Assembly (NCBI RefSeq): GCF_014191545.1
Contig: NZ_AP023361.1
Location: forward strand, 772,501 to 836,500
Direction: 5' to 3'
DNA length: 64,000 nucleotides
DNA from: Terrihabitans soli
GTDB lineage: Bacteria > Pseudomonadota > Alphaproteobacteria > Rhizobiales > Methylopilaceae
How positions within the stretch are numbered: the first letter of the stretch is position 1; each line of letters begins with the position of its first letter. Both the position numbers and the translations under genes were made by a program. Below the pieces are notes generated by a model, which saw nothing but the letters and a program-made list of their open reading frames with translations, searched no databases and was not told where the DNA came from. Shown here one piece after another: positions 27,220-36,055 of this stretch.

Positions 27220-27528
27220 ATGTCGCTTAAGGAAATCCAGAAACTTCCGCCGGCGAAAACGCCCGCTTTTGCCGTGGGCGCCGGCGCGCTCGGCATTCTT
27301 GCTCTGGGAGCCGTTGCCCTTGGCAGCATCGCCATCGGTGCTCTCGCGATCCGCCGGGCACGGGTCAAATCGCTGGTGATCGACGAGCTGACCGTTCGCC
27401 GTTTGAACGTGCTCGAAGAGATCAGCCAAACACGCCGGCCGCCTTATGCGCCGCGCGCACAGGCTCGGGCAGCCGGTATTTCGTCAGGCAAGACATCACA
27501 AGCGAAACGGCGCTCTCAAGGTCGCTGA
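27220..27528 (+). CDS. Small membrane protein with hydrophobic GALAI-type repeats
   Basis: 102 aa from ATG 27220 (a GTG three codons upstream is possible), with AGGAAAGG upstream as ribosome site. A Gly/Ala/Leu-rich span (AVGAGALGILALGAVALGSIAIGALAI) passes into a regular RRARVKSLVIDELTVRRLNV pattern that looks like short beta-solenoid rungs. The last 35 codons run antisense to the 3' end of nfi; the coding pattern fades there, so translation may truly end as written or the tail may be non-conserved. Function unknown. Confidence 0.6.
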   Translation: MSLKEIQKLPPAKTPAFAVGAGALGILALGAVALGSIAIGALAIRRARVKSLVIDELTVRRLNVLEEISQTRRPPYAPRAQARAAGISSGKTSQAKRRSQGR

Positions 27529-28087
27529 GATGTCCGGCCGAGACGAAGACGGGCTTGCAGCCGGCTTTCGTCCTGAGCGCTGCGCCGATCACTTCGTCCT
27601 TGTGCGTCACGGGCCGCCAGTCCCCGCGTTCCGGGCCGACCCCGTCATGCGCCCCGCATAGCCGGTTCTTGGCGTTGGCGATCGTCGGTACGCCGAGCCA
27701 CAGCCCGATATGCGAGGCGATGCCGATGCGGCGCGGATGCAGATAGCCGGAGCCGTCGAACATGAAGACATCCGGCACATTTTTGAGTTTGGTGAAGGCA
27801 TCGACCAGGACTTCGCCTTCGCGAAAGCTGAGAAGGCCGGGCACATAGGGAAATGTGGTCGGCCTCTGGGCGAGCGCGGTCTCGACCGGTTTGAAATCCG
27901 GAAAAGTCAGAACCGTCACCGCCGCCTGCGAAACATTGTTCTTCACGCTGACATCGACGCCGGCGACCGTTCTTATCTTCGAAAGATCGAGCGGGCGGTC
28001 GGCAATGACCTGATCGCGCAATGCATGCTGAAGCTGAACGGCATCCTTCGGGGTGATGTCCCAGGAATGCAGATGCTTCAGCTTCAT
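27422..28087 (-). CDS. nfi: Endonuclease V (deoxyinosine 3' endonuclease)
   Basis: Cleaves DNA one bond 3' of deoxyinosine, repairing adenine deamination. 221 aa. Catalytic acids are visible: Asp45 (VAGVDVS), Glu90 (YVPGLLSFRE), Asp111 (FDGSGYLHPRRIGIASHIG) and Lys140 (ANAKNRLCG). The C-terminus ends AAGVFG. Its start touches the ychF stop on the same strand. The 3' end overlaps a plus-strand small ORF by 107 bases. Confidence 0.93.
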   Translation of the reverse strand: MKLKHLHSWDITPKDAVQLQHALRDQVIADRPLDLSKIRTVAGVDVSVKNNVSQAAVTVLTFPDFKPVETALAQRPTTFPYVPGLLSFREGEVLVDAFTKLKNVPDVFMFDGSGYLHPRRIGIASHIGLWLGVPTIANAKNRLCGAHDGVGPERGDWRPVTHKDEVIGAALRTKAGCKPVFVSAGHLSDLESAVSLVMSCLTKYRLPEPVRAAHKAAGVFG

Positions 28088-29184
28088 CAGTTGGCGAAGC
28101 GAAAGTGCAGGACATCGCCGTCGGCGACGACATAATCCTTGCCTTCAAGCCGGAGCTTGCCGGCATCGCGCGCGCCGCTTTCGCCCTTGAACTGGACGTA
28201 GTCGTTGTAGGCAATGGTCTCGGCGCGGATGAAGCCTTTTTCGAAATCCGTATGGATGACGCCTGCGGCGCCGGGGCCTTTGGTGCCTTTTTCGATCGTC
28301 CAGGCGCGTGCTTCTTTCGGGCCGACGGTGAAGTAAGTGACGAGGCCGAGCAGCGAGTAACCGGCCTGAATCAGCCGGTCGAGACCGGCCTGGGTGAGGC
28401 CGAGCGCGTCGAGATAGTCCTTACGCTCTTCGGGCGGCAGGACGGCGATTTCGCTTTCGATCTTTGCGGAAATCACGACGGCGACGGCGCCTTCCTTCTT
28501 CGCGCGCTCTTCCACCATCTGCGAATATTTATTGCCCGTCGCGGCCGAGCCTTCGTCGACATTGGCGACATAGAGGATGGGCTTTGAGGTGAGGAGGTTC
28601 AGGCCGTCGAACGCTTTGCGCTCTTCGTCCTTCACCTGCGCAAGGCGCGCCGGCTTGCCCTCACGGAGGAGGGGCAGCACGCGCTGCACGAGATCGAGCT
28701 GTTCTTTGCCTTCCTTGTCGCCGCCGCGCACGCGCTTTTCCAGCGCGACGATGCGCTTTTCGAGACTGTCGAGATCGGCGAGCATCAGCTCGGTCTCCAC
28801 CGTGTCGGCATCGGCTAGCGGATCGATTTTGTTCTCGACATGGGTGATGTCGTCGTCTTCGAAGCAGCGCAGCACATAAGCGACCGCATCGACTTCGCGG
28901 ATATGGGCGAGGAACTGGTTGCCGAGGCCTTCACCCGTCGATGCGCCGCGCACAAGGCCGGCGATGTCAACGAAGGTCAGGCGCGTCGGGATGATCTGCG
29001 CCGAGCCGCCGATCTCGGCCAGCGTATCGAGGCGCGGATCGGGCACCGCGACTTCGCCGACATTCGGCTCGATCGTGCAGAAGGGATAGTTCGCCGCCTG
29101 CGCCGCCGCGGTCTGCGTCAGCGCGTTGAAGAGGGTCGACTTGCCGACATTCGGCAGGCCGACGATCCCGCATTTGAAACCCAT
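28087..29184 (-). CDS. ychF: Redox-regulated ATPase YchF (Obg-related)
   Basis: 365 aa. P-loop GLPNVGKSTLFNAL (residues 8-21), NYPFCTIEPNVG (switch), DIAGLVRGASTGEGLGNQFL (G3), YVANVDE (variant G4 that favours ATP) and a C-terminal TGS domain (LVTYFTVGPKEARAWTI...GFIRAETI). Linked to translation and oxidative-stress control. It is encoded two bases after pth on the minus strand, an arrangement common across proteobacteria. Confidence 0.96.
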   Translation of the reverse strand: MGFKCGIVGLPNVGKSTLFNALTQTAAAQAANYPFCTIEPNVGEVAVPDPRLDTLAEIGGSAQIIPTRLTFVDIAGLVRGASTGEGLGNQFLAHIREVDAVAYVLRCFEDDDITHVENKIDPLADADTVETELMLADLDSLEKRIVALEKRVRGGDKEGKEQLDLVQRVLPLLREGKPARLAQVKDEERKAFDGLNLLTSKPILYVANVDEGSAATGNKYSQMVEERAKKEGAVAVVISAKIESEIAVLPPEERKDYLDALGLTQAGLDRLIQAGYSLLGLVTYFTVGPKEARAWTIEKGTKGPGAAGVIHTDFEKGFIRAETIAYNDYVQFKGESGARDAGKLRLEGKDYVVADGDVLHFRFAN

Positions 29185-29186
29185 CT

Positions 29187-29801
29187 CTAATCCTCTTCGC
29201 GCTCGCCCGGCCGTTTGGGGGCTTTGAAGCCCTTGGCTTCGAGCGCCGTGTGAACCTTGTTTTGAAAACCGGTCTCGTCACCCTTGGCGAGAAGATCGGC
29301 GTTTGTCGCCATCGCATCGATCAGGCACGACACCCAGTCGCGCTCCGATTTTGCGAAATCCGACAGTACATACGAATGAACGATGTTCTTGTCGCCCGGA
29401 TGTCCGATGCCCAGTCTGACCCGCGTATAATCATTGCCGATGGCGGGCGAGATCGAGCGCAGGCCGTTATGGCCGGCATTGCCGCCGCCCGCCTTGATGC
29501 GGATCTTGGCCGGGGCGAGGTCGAGCTCGTCGTGGAAGACGATGATGTCGGAGAGGGCCAGTTTGAAGAAACGGGCCGCATCCGAAACGGAGCGGCCCGA
29601 CTCGTTCATATAGGTCTTCGGCTTTAGCAGCAGTGTTTTCACGCCGCCGATCTCTCCCTCGGTGGTTTCGCCGTGAAAGCGGGCGCGCCAGGACGGAAAG
29701 TTCCAGCGCGCCGCGATCGCGTCGATCGCCATGAACCCGATATTGTGGCGGTTGCCAGAATATTGGGCTCCGGGATTGCCGAGGCCGACGAAGAGCCGCA
29801 T
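29187..29801 (-). CDS. pth: Peptidyl-tRNA hydrolase
   Basis: Recycles peptidyl-tRNA dropped from stalled ribosomes. 204 aa. Family signature FVGLGNPG and the catalytic His19 in [28 protein letters not shown] (Asp of the catalytic pair) and [13 protein letters not shown]. The C-terminal tail ([10 protein letters not shown]) is charged. Co-directional with rplY 12 bases upstream and ychF downstream. Confidence 0.96.
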   Translation of the reverse strand: MRLFVGLGNPGAQYSGNRHNIGFMAIDAIAARWNFPSWRARFHGETTEGEIGGVKTLLLKPKTYMNESGRSVSDAARFFKLALSDIIVFHDELDLAPAKIRIKAGGGNAGHNGLRSISPAIGNDYTRVRLGIGHPGDKNIVHSYVLSDFAKSERDWVSCLIDAMATNADLLAKGDETGFQNKVHTALEAKGFKAPKRPGEREED

Positions 29802-29813
29802 TGGGCTCTCCGC

Positions 29814-30506
29814 TTACTTCTTGGCGTCGGGCTTCTTGGCGTCGCCGGCCTTGGCATCGCCAGCCGCCGGAGCCGCACCCGCCGCCGGAGCACCGGCCGC
29901 AGGAGTGGCTTCCGCCGCAGCAGCCTTCGGCTCTTCGGTGACGATGGTCGGCGCGGCGATGGTCGCGACGGTGAAGTCGCTGCGGTCCACGGGGCGTGCG
30001 CCTTCCGGCAGCTTGACGCTCGAGATGTGGATCGTGTCGCCGATGTCGAGGCCGGTGAGATCGATCTCGATGGCCTTCGGAATGTTCGTCGCCTTAACCG
30101 CGAGTTCGATCGTGTGCTCGACGATGTTGAGCACGCCGCCTTCCTTGAGGCCCGGGGACGCCGCTTCGTTGATGAAGTGAACCGGAATCTCGACGGTGAT
30201 GATCGAGTCTTCGGTGATGCGCAGGAAGTCGATATGGGTGAGGAAGTCCTTCACCGGATCGAGCTGGTAATCGCGCGGAATGGCCTTCTCCACTTTGCCG
30301 CCGACATCGATGTCGAACAGCGTGGTCATGAAGCCACCGGCGTGGAGGAGGATGTACAGTTCGTTCCCGGGAAGGGAAATGCCAGTCGGTTCCTTCTTGC
30401 CACCGTAAATGACGGCGGGAACACGATGCTGACGGCGCAACGCACGGGCGGCCCCCTTGCCAACCCGGTCGCGCGCTTCGGCCTTGAGGACCTTGGTCGC
30501 GGACAT
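29814..30506 (-). CDS. rplY: 50S ribosomal protein L25 / stress protein Ctc
   Basis: Binds 5S rRNA. 230 aa: an L25 N-terminal domain (ARDRVGKGAARALRRQHRVPAVIYG), a beta-rich TL5/Ctc C-terminal domain (PVHFINEAASPGLKEGG, IEIDLTGLDIGDTIHIS), and an Ala/Pro/Lys-rich low-complexity tail after about residue 190. The tail's repeats of AAGAP/AAGAAP type are typical of alphaproteobacteria. A GGAGATAG ribosome site precedes the ATG. Confidence 0.95.
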   Translation of the reverse strand: MSATKVLKAEARDRVGKGAARALRRQHRVPAVIYGGKKEPTGISLPGNELYILLHAGGFMTTLFDIDVGGKVEKAIPRDYQLDPVKDFLTHIDFLRITEDSIITVEIPVHFINEAASPGLKEGGVLNIVEHTIELAVKATNIPKAIEIDLTGLDIGDTIHISSVKLPEGARPVDRSDFTVATIAAPTIVTEEPKAAAAEATPAAGAPAAGAAPAAGDAKAGDAKKPDAKK

Positions 30507-30525
30507 AGTCTATCTCCAGAAGTAA

Positions 30526-30550
30526 AGAAGGCCGCATTGGGCGGCCCTCG
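30526..30550 (-). terminator. Hairpin in prs-rplY spacer (terminator or rplY leader)
   Basis: GGCCGC / GCGGCC arms (30530-30535, 30541-30546) with a five-base loop. Read on the minus strand it is followed by TTCTTTACTT, then the rplY ribosome site. It sits only about 20 bases before the rplY start, so it could partly terminate prs transcription or form part of the rplY leader. Confidence 0.45.
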
Positions 30551-30653
30551 AAGGTCCGGCGCACCTCCAGGGATGTGGACGCCAGAACGCGCGTTCCTAT
30601 AGCGGAAGGGCCCGGTGAGGGCAACGCCTGATAGAAGAAAAAGGAATAAAGTC

Positions 30654-31586
30654 TCAGTCGAACAGGCTGGAGACGGATTTTTCTTCCGAAGTGCGGGCGA
30701 TGGCCTCGCCGATGAGCTCCGCCACCGAAATGCAGCGGATATTGGCGGCAACCCGCACGGCTTCCGTCGGCTGGATGGAGTCGGTCAGAACGAGCTCCTT
30801 CAGCTTGGAATTGGCGATGCGGGCCACCGCGCCGCCCGACAGCACGCCATGGGTGATGTAGGCGTAGACCGACTCGGCGCCCTGTTCGAGCAGGGCTTCG
30901 GCCGCGTTCACCAGAGTGCCGCCTGAATCCACAATGTCGTCGACGAGGATGCAGTTCTTGCCCGCGACGTCGCCGATGACGTTCATCACTTCCGAGTCGC
31001 CGGGGCGCTCGCGGCGCTTGTCGACGATGGCGAGCGAGGCATCGATGCGCTTGGCGACCGCGCGGGCGCGCACCACGCCGCCGACGTCCGGCGAAATGAC
31101 GGCGATGTTCTTCAGCGGGATGTGCTGTTCGATATCGCGCACAAGGGCGGGTGCCGAGAACAGATTGTCCGTCGGAATGTCGAAGAAGCCCTGGATCTGG
31201 CCGGCATGCAGATCGAGCGTCAGAACGCGGTCGGCGCCGGCGCGGGTGATGAGATTGGCCACGAGCTTGGCCGAGATCGGCGTGCGCGGGCCGGCTTTGC
31301 GGTCCTGGCGGGCATAGCCGAAATAAGGAAGAACCGCCGTGATGCGGCGCGCCGAGGCTCTCCGCAGCGCATCGATGATGATGAGCAGTTCCATCAGATG
31401 GTCGTTGGTCGGGAAGGAGGTCGACTGGACGACGAAGACGTCTTCGCCGCGGACGTTCTCCAGGATCTCGACGAAAATCTCCATGTCGGCGAAGCGCCGG
31501 ACATTGGCTTTGGTCAGGGGGATCTTGAGATAGGCGGCGATCGCCTCGGCCAACGGACGGTTGGAATTGCCCGCGACGATCTTCAT
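30654..31586 (-). CDS. prs: Ribose-phosphate pyrophosphokinase
   Basis: Makes PRPP from ribose 5-phosphate and ATP for purine, pyrimidine, His, Trp and NAD synthesis. 310 aa, standard. Visible are the flexible-loop region [18 protein letters not shown], the [15 protein letters not shown] metal/ATP segment, and the PRPP loop [13 protein letters not shown]. Upstream of rplY-pth-ychF; a 160-base gap with no other gene precedes it. Confidence 0.96.
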   Translation of the reverse strand: MKIVAGNSNRPLAEAIAAYLKIPLTKANVRRFADMEIFVEILENVRGEDVFVVQSTSFPTNDHLMELLIIIDALRRASARRITAVLPYFGYARQDRKAGPRTPISAKLVANLITRAGADRVLTLDLHAGQIQGFFDIPTDNLFSAPALVRDIEQHIPLKNIAVISPDVGGVVRARAVAKRIDASLAIVDKRRERPGDSEVMNVIGDVAGKNCILVDDIVDSGGTLVNAAEALLEQGAESVYAYITHGVLSGGAVARIANSKLKELVLTDSIQPTEAVRVAANIRCISVAELIGEAIARTSEEKSVSSLFD

Positions 31587-31746
31587 GAAAAACCCCTGCC
31601 GAAAAGGCCGCTTTCAGCCTCTTTCGAGCGGCTCTTAACAGGCGGCGGGGCCCGGCTCAATGCCGGGCACGACGGATCGGTTAATTGTTGCAGGCATGTG
31701 ACGAAATGGCTGGCCCTACGAAGGGCTTATCTGCGGGAGAGAAGGC

Positions 31747-32313
31747 TCACAGCGGACCGCAGAGGCCGACACTGGCAAGTTCACCGTTCAGGCGTGGAGG
31801 GGCTTCCGCCCGGATGCCAAAGGCCTGCGCGGGCTCGGGCTTCAGGCGAAAGCAATGCTGTTTAACGGCGCCGCCCAGCATGTTGCCGCCTGAAAGGCTG
31901 GCGCAGATTTGCGCATTATCCTGAAACACCTTTTCCAGCAGAAACGCCGTCAGGCGTACCGGATTATCGGTCGCGCGGAGAGCATCCATAGCAGCTCCGT
32001 CGCTCCTTATGCGTTCGATGGATTTGCCGTCGATATACAGGCCTTCGATGCTCACCACTTTGCCCGCACAGTCGTCGATCGTCAGGTGGAAAGTCGGCTC
32101 CCATCGCGACAGGCTGCGCAGGCCGGCCTGATCGATGTCGATATGGATTTCGCGCCATGGCGGTTTCTGGCGGTCATTGGGTCCGATATCCGACTGAGGC
32201 CGCGTCTGCGACAGCCCACCGACCGAAACCGATATCGGCTCCACATTGATCGTCCACGCCGCACACGCGATCAGCGCAAAACACGCAAACGCGATCTTCG
32301 AAAATCCGCTCAT
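31747..32313 (-). CDS. Exported hypothetical protein, 188 aa
   Basis: An N-terminal signal or anchor segment (MSGFSKIAFACFALIACAAWTINV) precedes a soluble domain with strands HIDIDQAG, FHLTIDDCAG and VSIEGLYIDG, and five mature-region Cys that may pair. No family is recognised. The gene lies between prs and pgeF, 29 bases from pgeF's stop, same strand. Lower third-position GC in parts of it suggests a less constrained gene. Confidence 0.65.
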   Translation of the reverse strand: MSGFSKIAFACFALIACAAWTINVEPISVSVGGLSQTRPQSDIGPNDRQKPPWREIHIDIDQAGLRSLSRWEPTFHLTIDDCAGKVVSIEGLYIDGKSIERIRSDGAAMDALRATDNPVRLTAFLLEKVFQDNAQICASLSGGNMLGGAVKQHCFRLKPEPAQAFGIRAEAPPRLNGELASVGLCGPL

Positions 32314-32342
32314 AAGAACTCCGCGGTGGAAGGTTCGCAGTT

Positions 32343-33128
32343 TCAGCTACGCAACGCGATCGCCGCAACCAGCCGCCCGTAATCGGGCTCCTTGCGATGG
32401 GTCGTGCGGCGGAATGAGTAAAAGCGCGTCTCGTCCGCATAAGTGTCGAAGCCGAGATCTTCGACGGTTGCGACCTCCGCCGCTTTGAGGCGCGAGACGA
32501 TATAGGAACCGAGATCGAACAGGCTTTTGCCGTCCGCCGCCGGTTTGAAGAAGCGCAGATTGTCCATGTCGGCGGCGCGGAAGTTGGTGACGAATTCCGG
32601 GCCGACTTCATAGCTCGGCTGGCGGATGCAGGGGCCGAGCGCCGCCGTGATCGAGCCGCGCCGCGCGCCGAGTTTTTCCATGGCGTCGAGGGTGGATTCG
32701 ATGACGCCGCCGAGCGCGCCTTTCCATCCGGCATGAGCCGCGGCGACAACGCCCGCGCCGCCATCGGCAAAAAGGATCGGCCCGCAATCGGCTGTCGAAA
32801 TTCCAACGGCAAGTCCGGGCGTTGCGGTGACGACGGCATCGGCCTCGGGCGCTTCGCCTTTCGCCCAGGGTTCGAACGCCACGACCGCCGTCGGCGAATG
32901 GATCTGATAGGGCGTTGCGAGCCGGTCGCGTTTGACGCCCAGCGTCGCCGTCATGCGCGCGCGGTTTTCCGCAACGGCGTCCGGATCATCGTTCGAACCC
33001 CGGCCGCCATTCAGCGAGGCATAAAGACCGGTTGAGACACCGCCATCCCGCGTAAAGAAGGCGTGCGCAACATTGTCGATCTTCGACAATGCCGGCGCGG
33101 CGATGAAGGGGACGGCAGGCATGTTCAT
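32343..33128 (-). CDS. pgeF: Peptidoglycan editing factor PgeF (YfiH, Cu/Zn laccase-fold)
   Basis: 261 aa. YfiH proteins remove wrongly placed L-Ser from UDP-MurNAc-peptides and were long called polyphenol oxidases. Metal ligands are visible: YQIHSPTAV (His), STADCGPILF (Cys) and AAAHAGWKGAL (His), plus GPCIRQPSYEVG. It overlaps midA by four bases; lgt-midA-pgeF forms a compact envelope operon. Confidence 0.93.
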   Translation of the reverse strand: MNMPAVPFIAAPALSKIDNVAHAFFTRDGGVSTGLYASLNGGRGSNDDPDAVAENRARMTATLGVKRDRLATPYQIHSPTAVVAFEPWAKGEAPEADAVVTATPGLAVGISTADCGPILFADGGAGVVAAAHAGWKGALGGVIESTLDAMEKLGARRGSITAALGPCIRQPSYEVGPEFVTNFRAADMDNLRFFKPAADGKSLFDLGSYIVSRLKAAEVATVEDLGFDTYADETRFYSFRRTTHRKEPDYGRLVAAIALRS

Positions 33129-34210
33129 GCCGGCATGCTCGTAAAGCCGGGCGGAGCAGGCAAGTTGCGCGGTGTCACAGCCATAACCTTGAACAGGCGG
33201 CCCATGCCGGTTTCTGTGTCCTCGATCAGGCGCGCCGTGCCGCTTTCAAGCGCCAGCGCCTGTTCAAGGCTCGCCTGGCGCATCAGCATGGCGGTGCGCT
33301 CGAGAATGCCGAGCCCCAGCAGGAAATCGCGCTGAGTCATCGGCCCGTGCGGCGCGGCGCCGGCGTCCTTTGCGGCAGAAGCGAGCGCCGAAAAATCCAC
33401 ATGGGCTGTGAGATCGGCTTCGCCCGAATCTTTCAGCGCATCGACAAAAGCGTGTCCGCGCAGCGCCTGCAGCGTTTCGCCGAGGCCGGGCCGCGCATAG
33501 CCGTAATCGATGAAGAGCGCGGCGCCGCCCTGCGCCTCAACGCGCGCCGCAATCTCGCGGGCGATACGGGCGCTTTCGGGCGAGATCTCGATGATGGAGC
33601 CCTCGGGCGCTCCGCGGAAAGCCTCCGGGATCGCAAAATCCGGAACCTTCAGCGGCGAGAGGCCGAATGTCAGCACATCGTCGATCAGGCCGACGACGCG
33701 CTCATGCCAGGATTTTGCGCCGCGCACATAATGATGCACGGGCAGTGCATCGAAGAACTCATTGGCGATGAAGAAAGCCGGGCCCTTCGGCACCTGGCCG
33801 ATATTGTGATGCCATTCGATCTGAACGCCCGCATCCTTCAGCGTACGCTCCTGCGCCGCGCGCAGCAGCGGGCTCGTCTCGACGAGATGCACTTTCACAG
33901 CCGAACGGAGGGCAGGCGCGACCTTCAGCGCGCGCAGTGCATCCAGCATCAGCGTGCCGCGGCCGGGACCGATCTCTACAAGATGAACGGGATCGGGACG
34001 CCCGCCGACCGACCAGATGGCCGCGCACCACAGCCCGATAAGCTCGCCGAAGATCTGGCTGATCTCGGGTGCGGTGATGAAATCGCCCGCAGTCCCGAAC
34101 GGATCGCGTGTTGCATAGTAGTGCGCATTGGCGAGCTGGATGAGCGTTGCGACCGTGACCGGCCCCTCGCTTTCGATCCTGCGGCGGAGATCGGCCTCGA
34201 CCGGCGTCAT
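33125..34210 (-). CDS. SAM-dependent methyltransferase of the MidA/NDUFAF7 family
   Basis: 361 aa. The MidA fold begins with MTPVEADLRRRIESEGPVTV, YYATRDPFGTAGDFITAPEISQIFGELIGLW, and the SAM loop LVEIGPGRGTLMLD, then IANEFFDALPVH (EFFDALP motif). The mitochondrial relative methylates an Arg of complex I; the bacterial target is not certain. Coupled to lgt (ATGA) and to pgeF. Confidence 0.92.
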   Translation of the reverse strand: MTPVEADLRRRIESEGPVTVATLIQLANAHYYATRDPFGTAGDFITAPEISQIFGELIGLWCAAIWSVGGRPDPVHLVEIGPGRGTLMLDALRALKVAPALRSAVKVHLVETSPLLRAAQERTLKDAGVQIEWHHNIGQVPKGPAFFIANEFFDALPVHHYVRGAKSWHERVVGLIDDVLTFGLSPLKVPDFAIPEAFRGAPEGSIIEISPESARIAREIAARVEAQGGAALFIDYGYARPGLGETLQALRGHAFVDALKDSGEADLTAHVDFSALASAAKDAGAAPHGPMTQRDFLLGLGILERTAMLMRQASLEQALALESGTARLIEDTETGMGRLFKVMAVTPRNLPAPPGFTSMPA

Positions 34211-35028
34211 GCTTTGTTCCGGGCGCTTTTCCGGGCGCGCATAAGAAAGGCGGCGCCGAGTGCGATCATCGGCAGCGACAGCAGCATGCCCATGGTCAGG
34301 CCGTAAGCGAGAAAGCCGATCTGCGCATCGGGCTGGCGGAAATGTTCGCCGACCGTGCGGAAGATGCCGTAGCAGACAAGGAAGAGACCGGAGACAGTGC
34401 CGGGGCGTTTGAAGCCGCCGAAGCGCACCGCCGCCATCACGATGGTGAAGAGGAGAAGGCCTTCGAGTGCTGCCTGATAGAGCTGGCTCGGATGGCGCGG
34501 CTCGGGTCCGGCGGCCGGAAAGATCATCGCCCAGGGCACGTCCGTCGTGCGGCCCCAGAGTTCGCCGTTCACGAAATTGGCGATGCGGCCGAAGAACAGG
34601 CCGATGGGTGTGACGGCCGCGCCGAGATCGAAAAGTTCAAGAACGCCAGCTTTGTAGCGGCGGGCGAGAAGAAACAGGGCGAGGATGCAGCCGAGCAGTC
34701 CGCCATGGAAGGACATGCCGCCATGCCAGATAGCCAGAGCCTCCAGGGGGTTCTGGGCGTAATAGCCGGGATTGTAGAACAGGACATAGCCGAGCCGTCC
34801 GCCCAGCACGATGCCGCAGGCCATATAGAGGAGGAAGTCGTCGACGCCCTGATCGTTCAAGGGCGGCTTGCGGCCCCAGAGCGCCTCCTTGCGGCAGAGC
34901 TGCCGGGCCAGCCACCAGCCGAGCAGGAGGCTGACCACATAGGACAGCGCATACCAGCGGATCGCGAAGGGGCCGATGGCCAAAGCTACCGGGTCGATTT
35001 CCGGGAAGGGAATGACGAGATTTGGCAT
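34207..35028 (-). CDS. lgt: Prolipoprotein diacylglyceryl transferase
   Basis: First enzyme of lipoprotein maturation: transfers diacylglyceryl from phosphatidylglycerol to the lipobox Cys, inner membrane. 273 aa with about seven membrane spans. Family signatures: FAIRWYALSYV, HGGMSFHGGLLG and GRIANFVNGELWGR. The ATG at 35028 has an AAGGAAAA ribosome site; a longer frame upstream is antisense to ubiK and spurious. Likely first gene of lgt-midA-pgeF. Confidence 0.96.
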   Translation of the reverse strand: MPNLVIPFPEIDPVALAIGPFAIRWYALSYVVSLLLGWWLARQLCRKEALWGRKPPLNDQGVDDFLLYMACGIVLGGRLGYVLFYNPGYYAQNPLEALAIWHGGMSFHGGLLGCILALFLLARRYKAGVLELFDLGAAVTPIGLFFGRIANFVNGELWGRTTDVPWAMIFPAAGPEPRHPSQLYQAALEGLLLFTIVMAAVRFGGFKRPGTVSGLFLVCYGIFRTVGEHFRQPDAQIGFLAYGLTMGMLLSLPMIALGAAFLMRARKSARNKA

Positions 35029-35110
35029 GGCTTTTCCTTGAACGCGCGATATGCGATTGCCATGTCGGATTTGTCCAGCAGGGCGCTTTTTGGAAAGAAG
35101 AGGGGCCGCG

Positions 35111-35422
35111 ATGACCCAGAACTCAAATCGCCTATTCGACGGCCTCGGCAAGCTGATGACCGATGCCGCCGGTGTCGCGGACAATCTCAAGCGCGAAATC
35201 GACACCGTCGTCCGCAGCCAGGCCGAGCGCATTCTCGGCGAGCTCGATCTCGTCAAGCGCGAGGAATTCGAGGCGGCACGGGACCTTGCCGCCAATGCCA
35301 GGGCCGAGAGCGAGCGGCTCGCCGCGCGGGTCGCGGCGCTCGAGGCGCAGATTTCGGCTTTTGCCGGTTCTGATTCCGAGGCTTCGAGCAAGGCCAAGGC
35401 TCGGAAAAATCCGTCTTCCTGA
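35111..35422 (+). CDS. ubiK: UbiK-family ubiquinone biosynthesis accessory factor (YqiC/BMFP)
   Basis: 103 aa. BMFP-type protein: an N-terminal amphipathic region (NSNRLFDGLGKLMTDAAGVADNLKRE) and a trimeric coiled coil (VKREEFEAARDLAANARAE... ERLAARVAALEAQI). UbiK assists aerobic ubiquinone synthesis with UbiJ and binds membranes. The ATG at 35111 is chosen because the family starts there; the open frame to 35051 lacks homology. Confidence 0.85.
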   Translation: MTQNSNRLFDGLGKLMTDAAGVADNLKREIDTVVRSQAERILGELDLVKREEFEAARDLAANARAESERLAARVAALEAQISAFAGSDSEASSKAKARKNPSS

Positions 35423-35554
35423 TTTTTTCAGTATAATTGCTAGGGAGGGATTCCGGCGGAATCCCGCCGGGCGATATACAGGTAACGTGCTGATTCGATT
35501 TGGAGTCAGCCGCGTGGCGAGGGTTGTTCTGCCGCGACCTGCCACTATCGGGAT
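35423..35554. other. Spacer between ubiK and ybjN-like gene
   Basis: 132 bases. A short inverted run GGATTCCGGCGGAATCC (35449-35465) forms a small hairpin after the ubiK stop; it is not followed by T residues. No other feature. Confidence 0.35.
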
Positions 35555-36055
35555 ATGCTCATGAATCTGCAGCCGGATGAACGTCTCGCCAATCCCGTCG
35601 ACATGGTCGAGCACCTCGCTTCGACCCATGACTGGATGTTCGACCGTTCGGCGGAAGACGAGATCACGATCAATGTCGCCGGCAGCTGGGCCGATTATCA
35701 TGTCTCGATCACCTGGATGCACGACATCGAAGCGTTGCATATTGCCTGCGCCTTCGATCTGCGCGTTCCGGAGGCGCGCCGCCCCGAAGTGCGGCGGCTG
35801 ATGACGCTGGTGAACGAGCAGATCTGGATCGGTCATTTCGACATGTGGAGCAAAGACAGCCTGATCCTTTACCGGCATGCGCTGCTTCTGGCCGGCGGCA
35901 CGGAAGCGAGCGACCGGCAGATCGAGGCCCTGCTGCACACGGCGACGATTGCCTGCGAGCGCTACTATTCGGCGTTCCAGTTCGTCGTCTGGGCCGGCAA
36001 GTCGGCGCGCGAGGCGTTCGACTCCGTCATCTTCGACACGGCGGGCAACGCATGA
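35555..36055 (+). CDS. YbjN-domain protein (type III secretion chaperone-like fold)
   Basis: 166 aa (an ATG two codons later, 35561, may be used). Tandem-fold features are DWMFDRSAEDEITINVAGSWADYHVSITW, LHIACAFDLRVPEARRPEVRRLMTLVNEQIWIGHFDMW and a C-terminal helix (ATIACERYYSAFQFVVW). YbjN proteins are soluble and of unclear role. The stop overlaps the proC ATG, a pairing kept in many alphaproteobacteria. Confidence 0.88.
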   Translation: MLMNLQPDERLANPVDMVEHLASTHDWMFDRSAEDEITINVAGSWADYHVSITWMHDIEALHIACAFDLRVPEARRPEVRRLMTLVNEQIWIGHFDMWSKDSLILYRHALLLAGGTEASDRQIEALLHTATIACERYYSAFQFVVWAGKSAREAFDSVIFDTAGNA

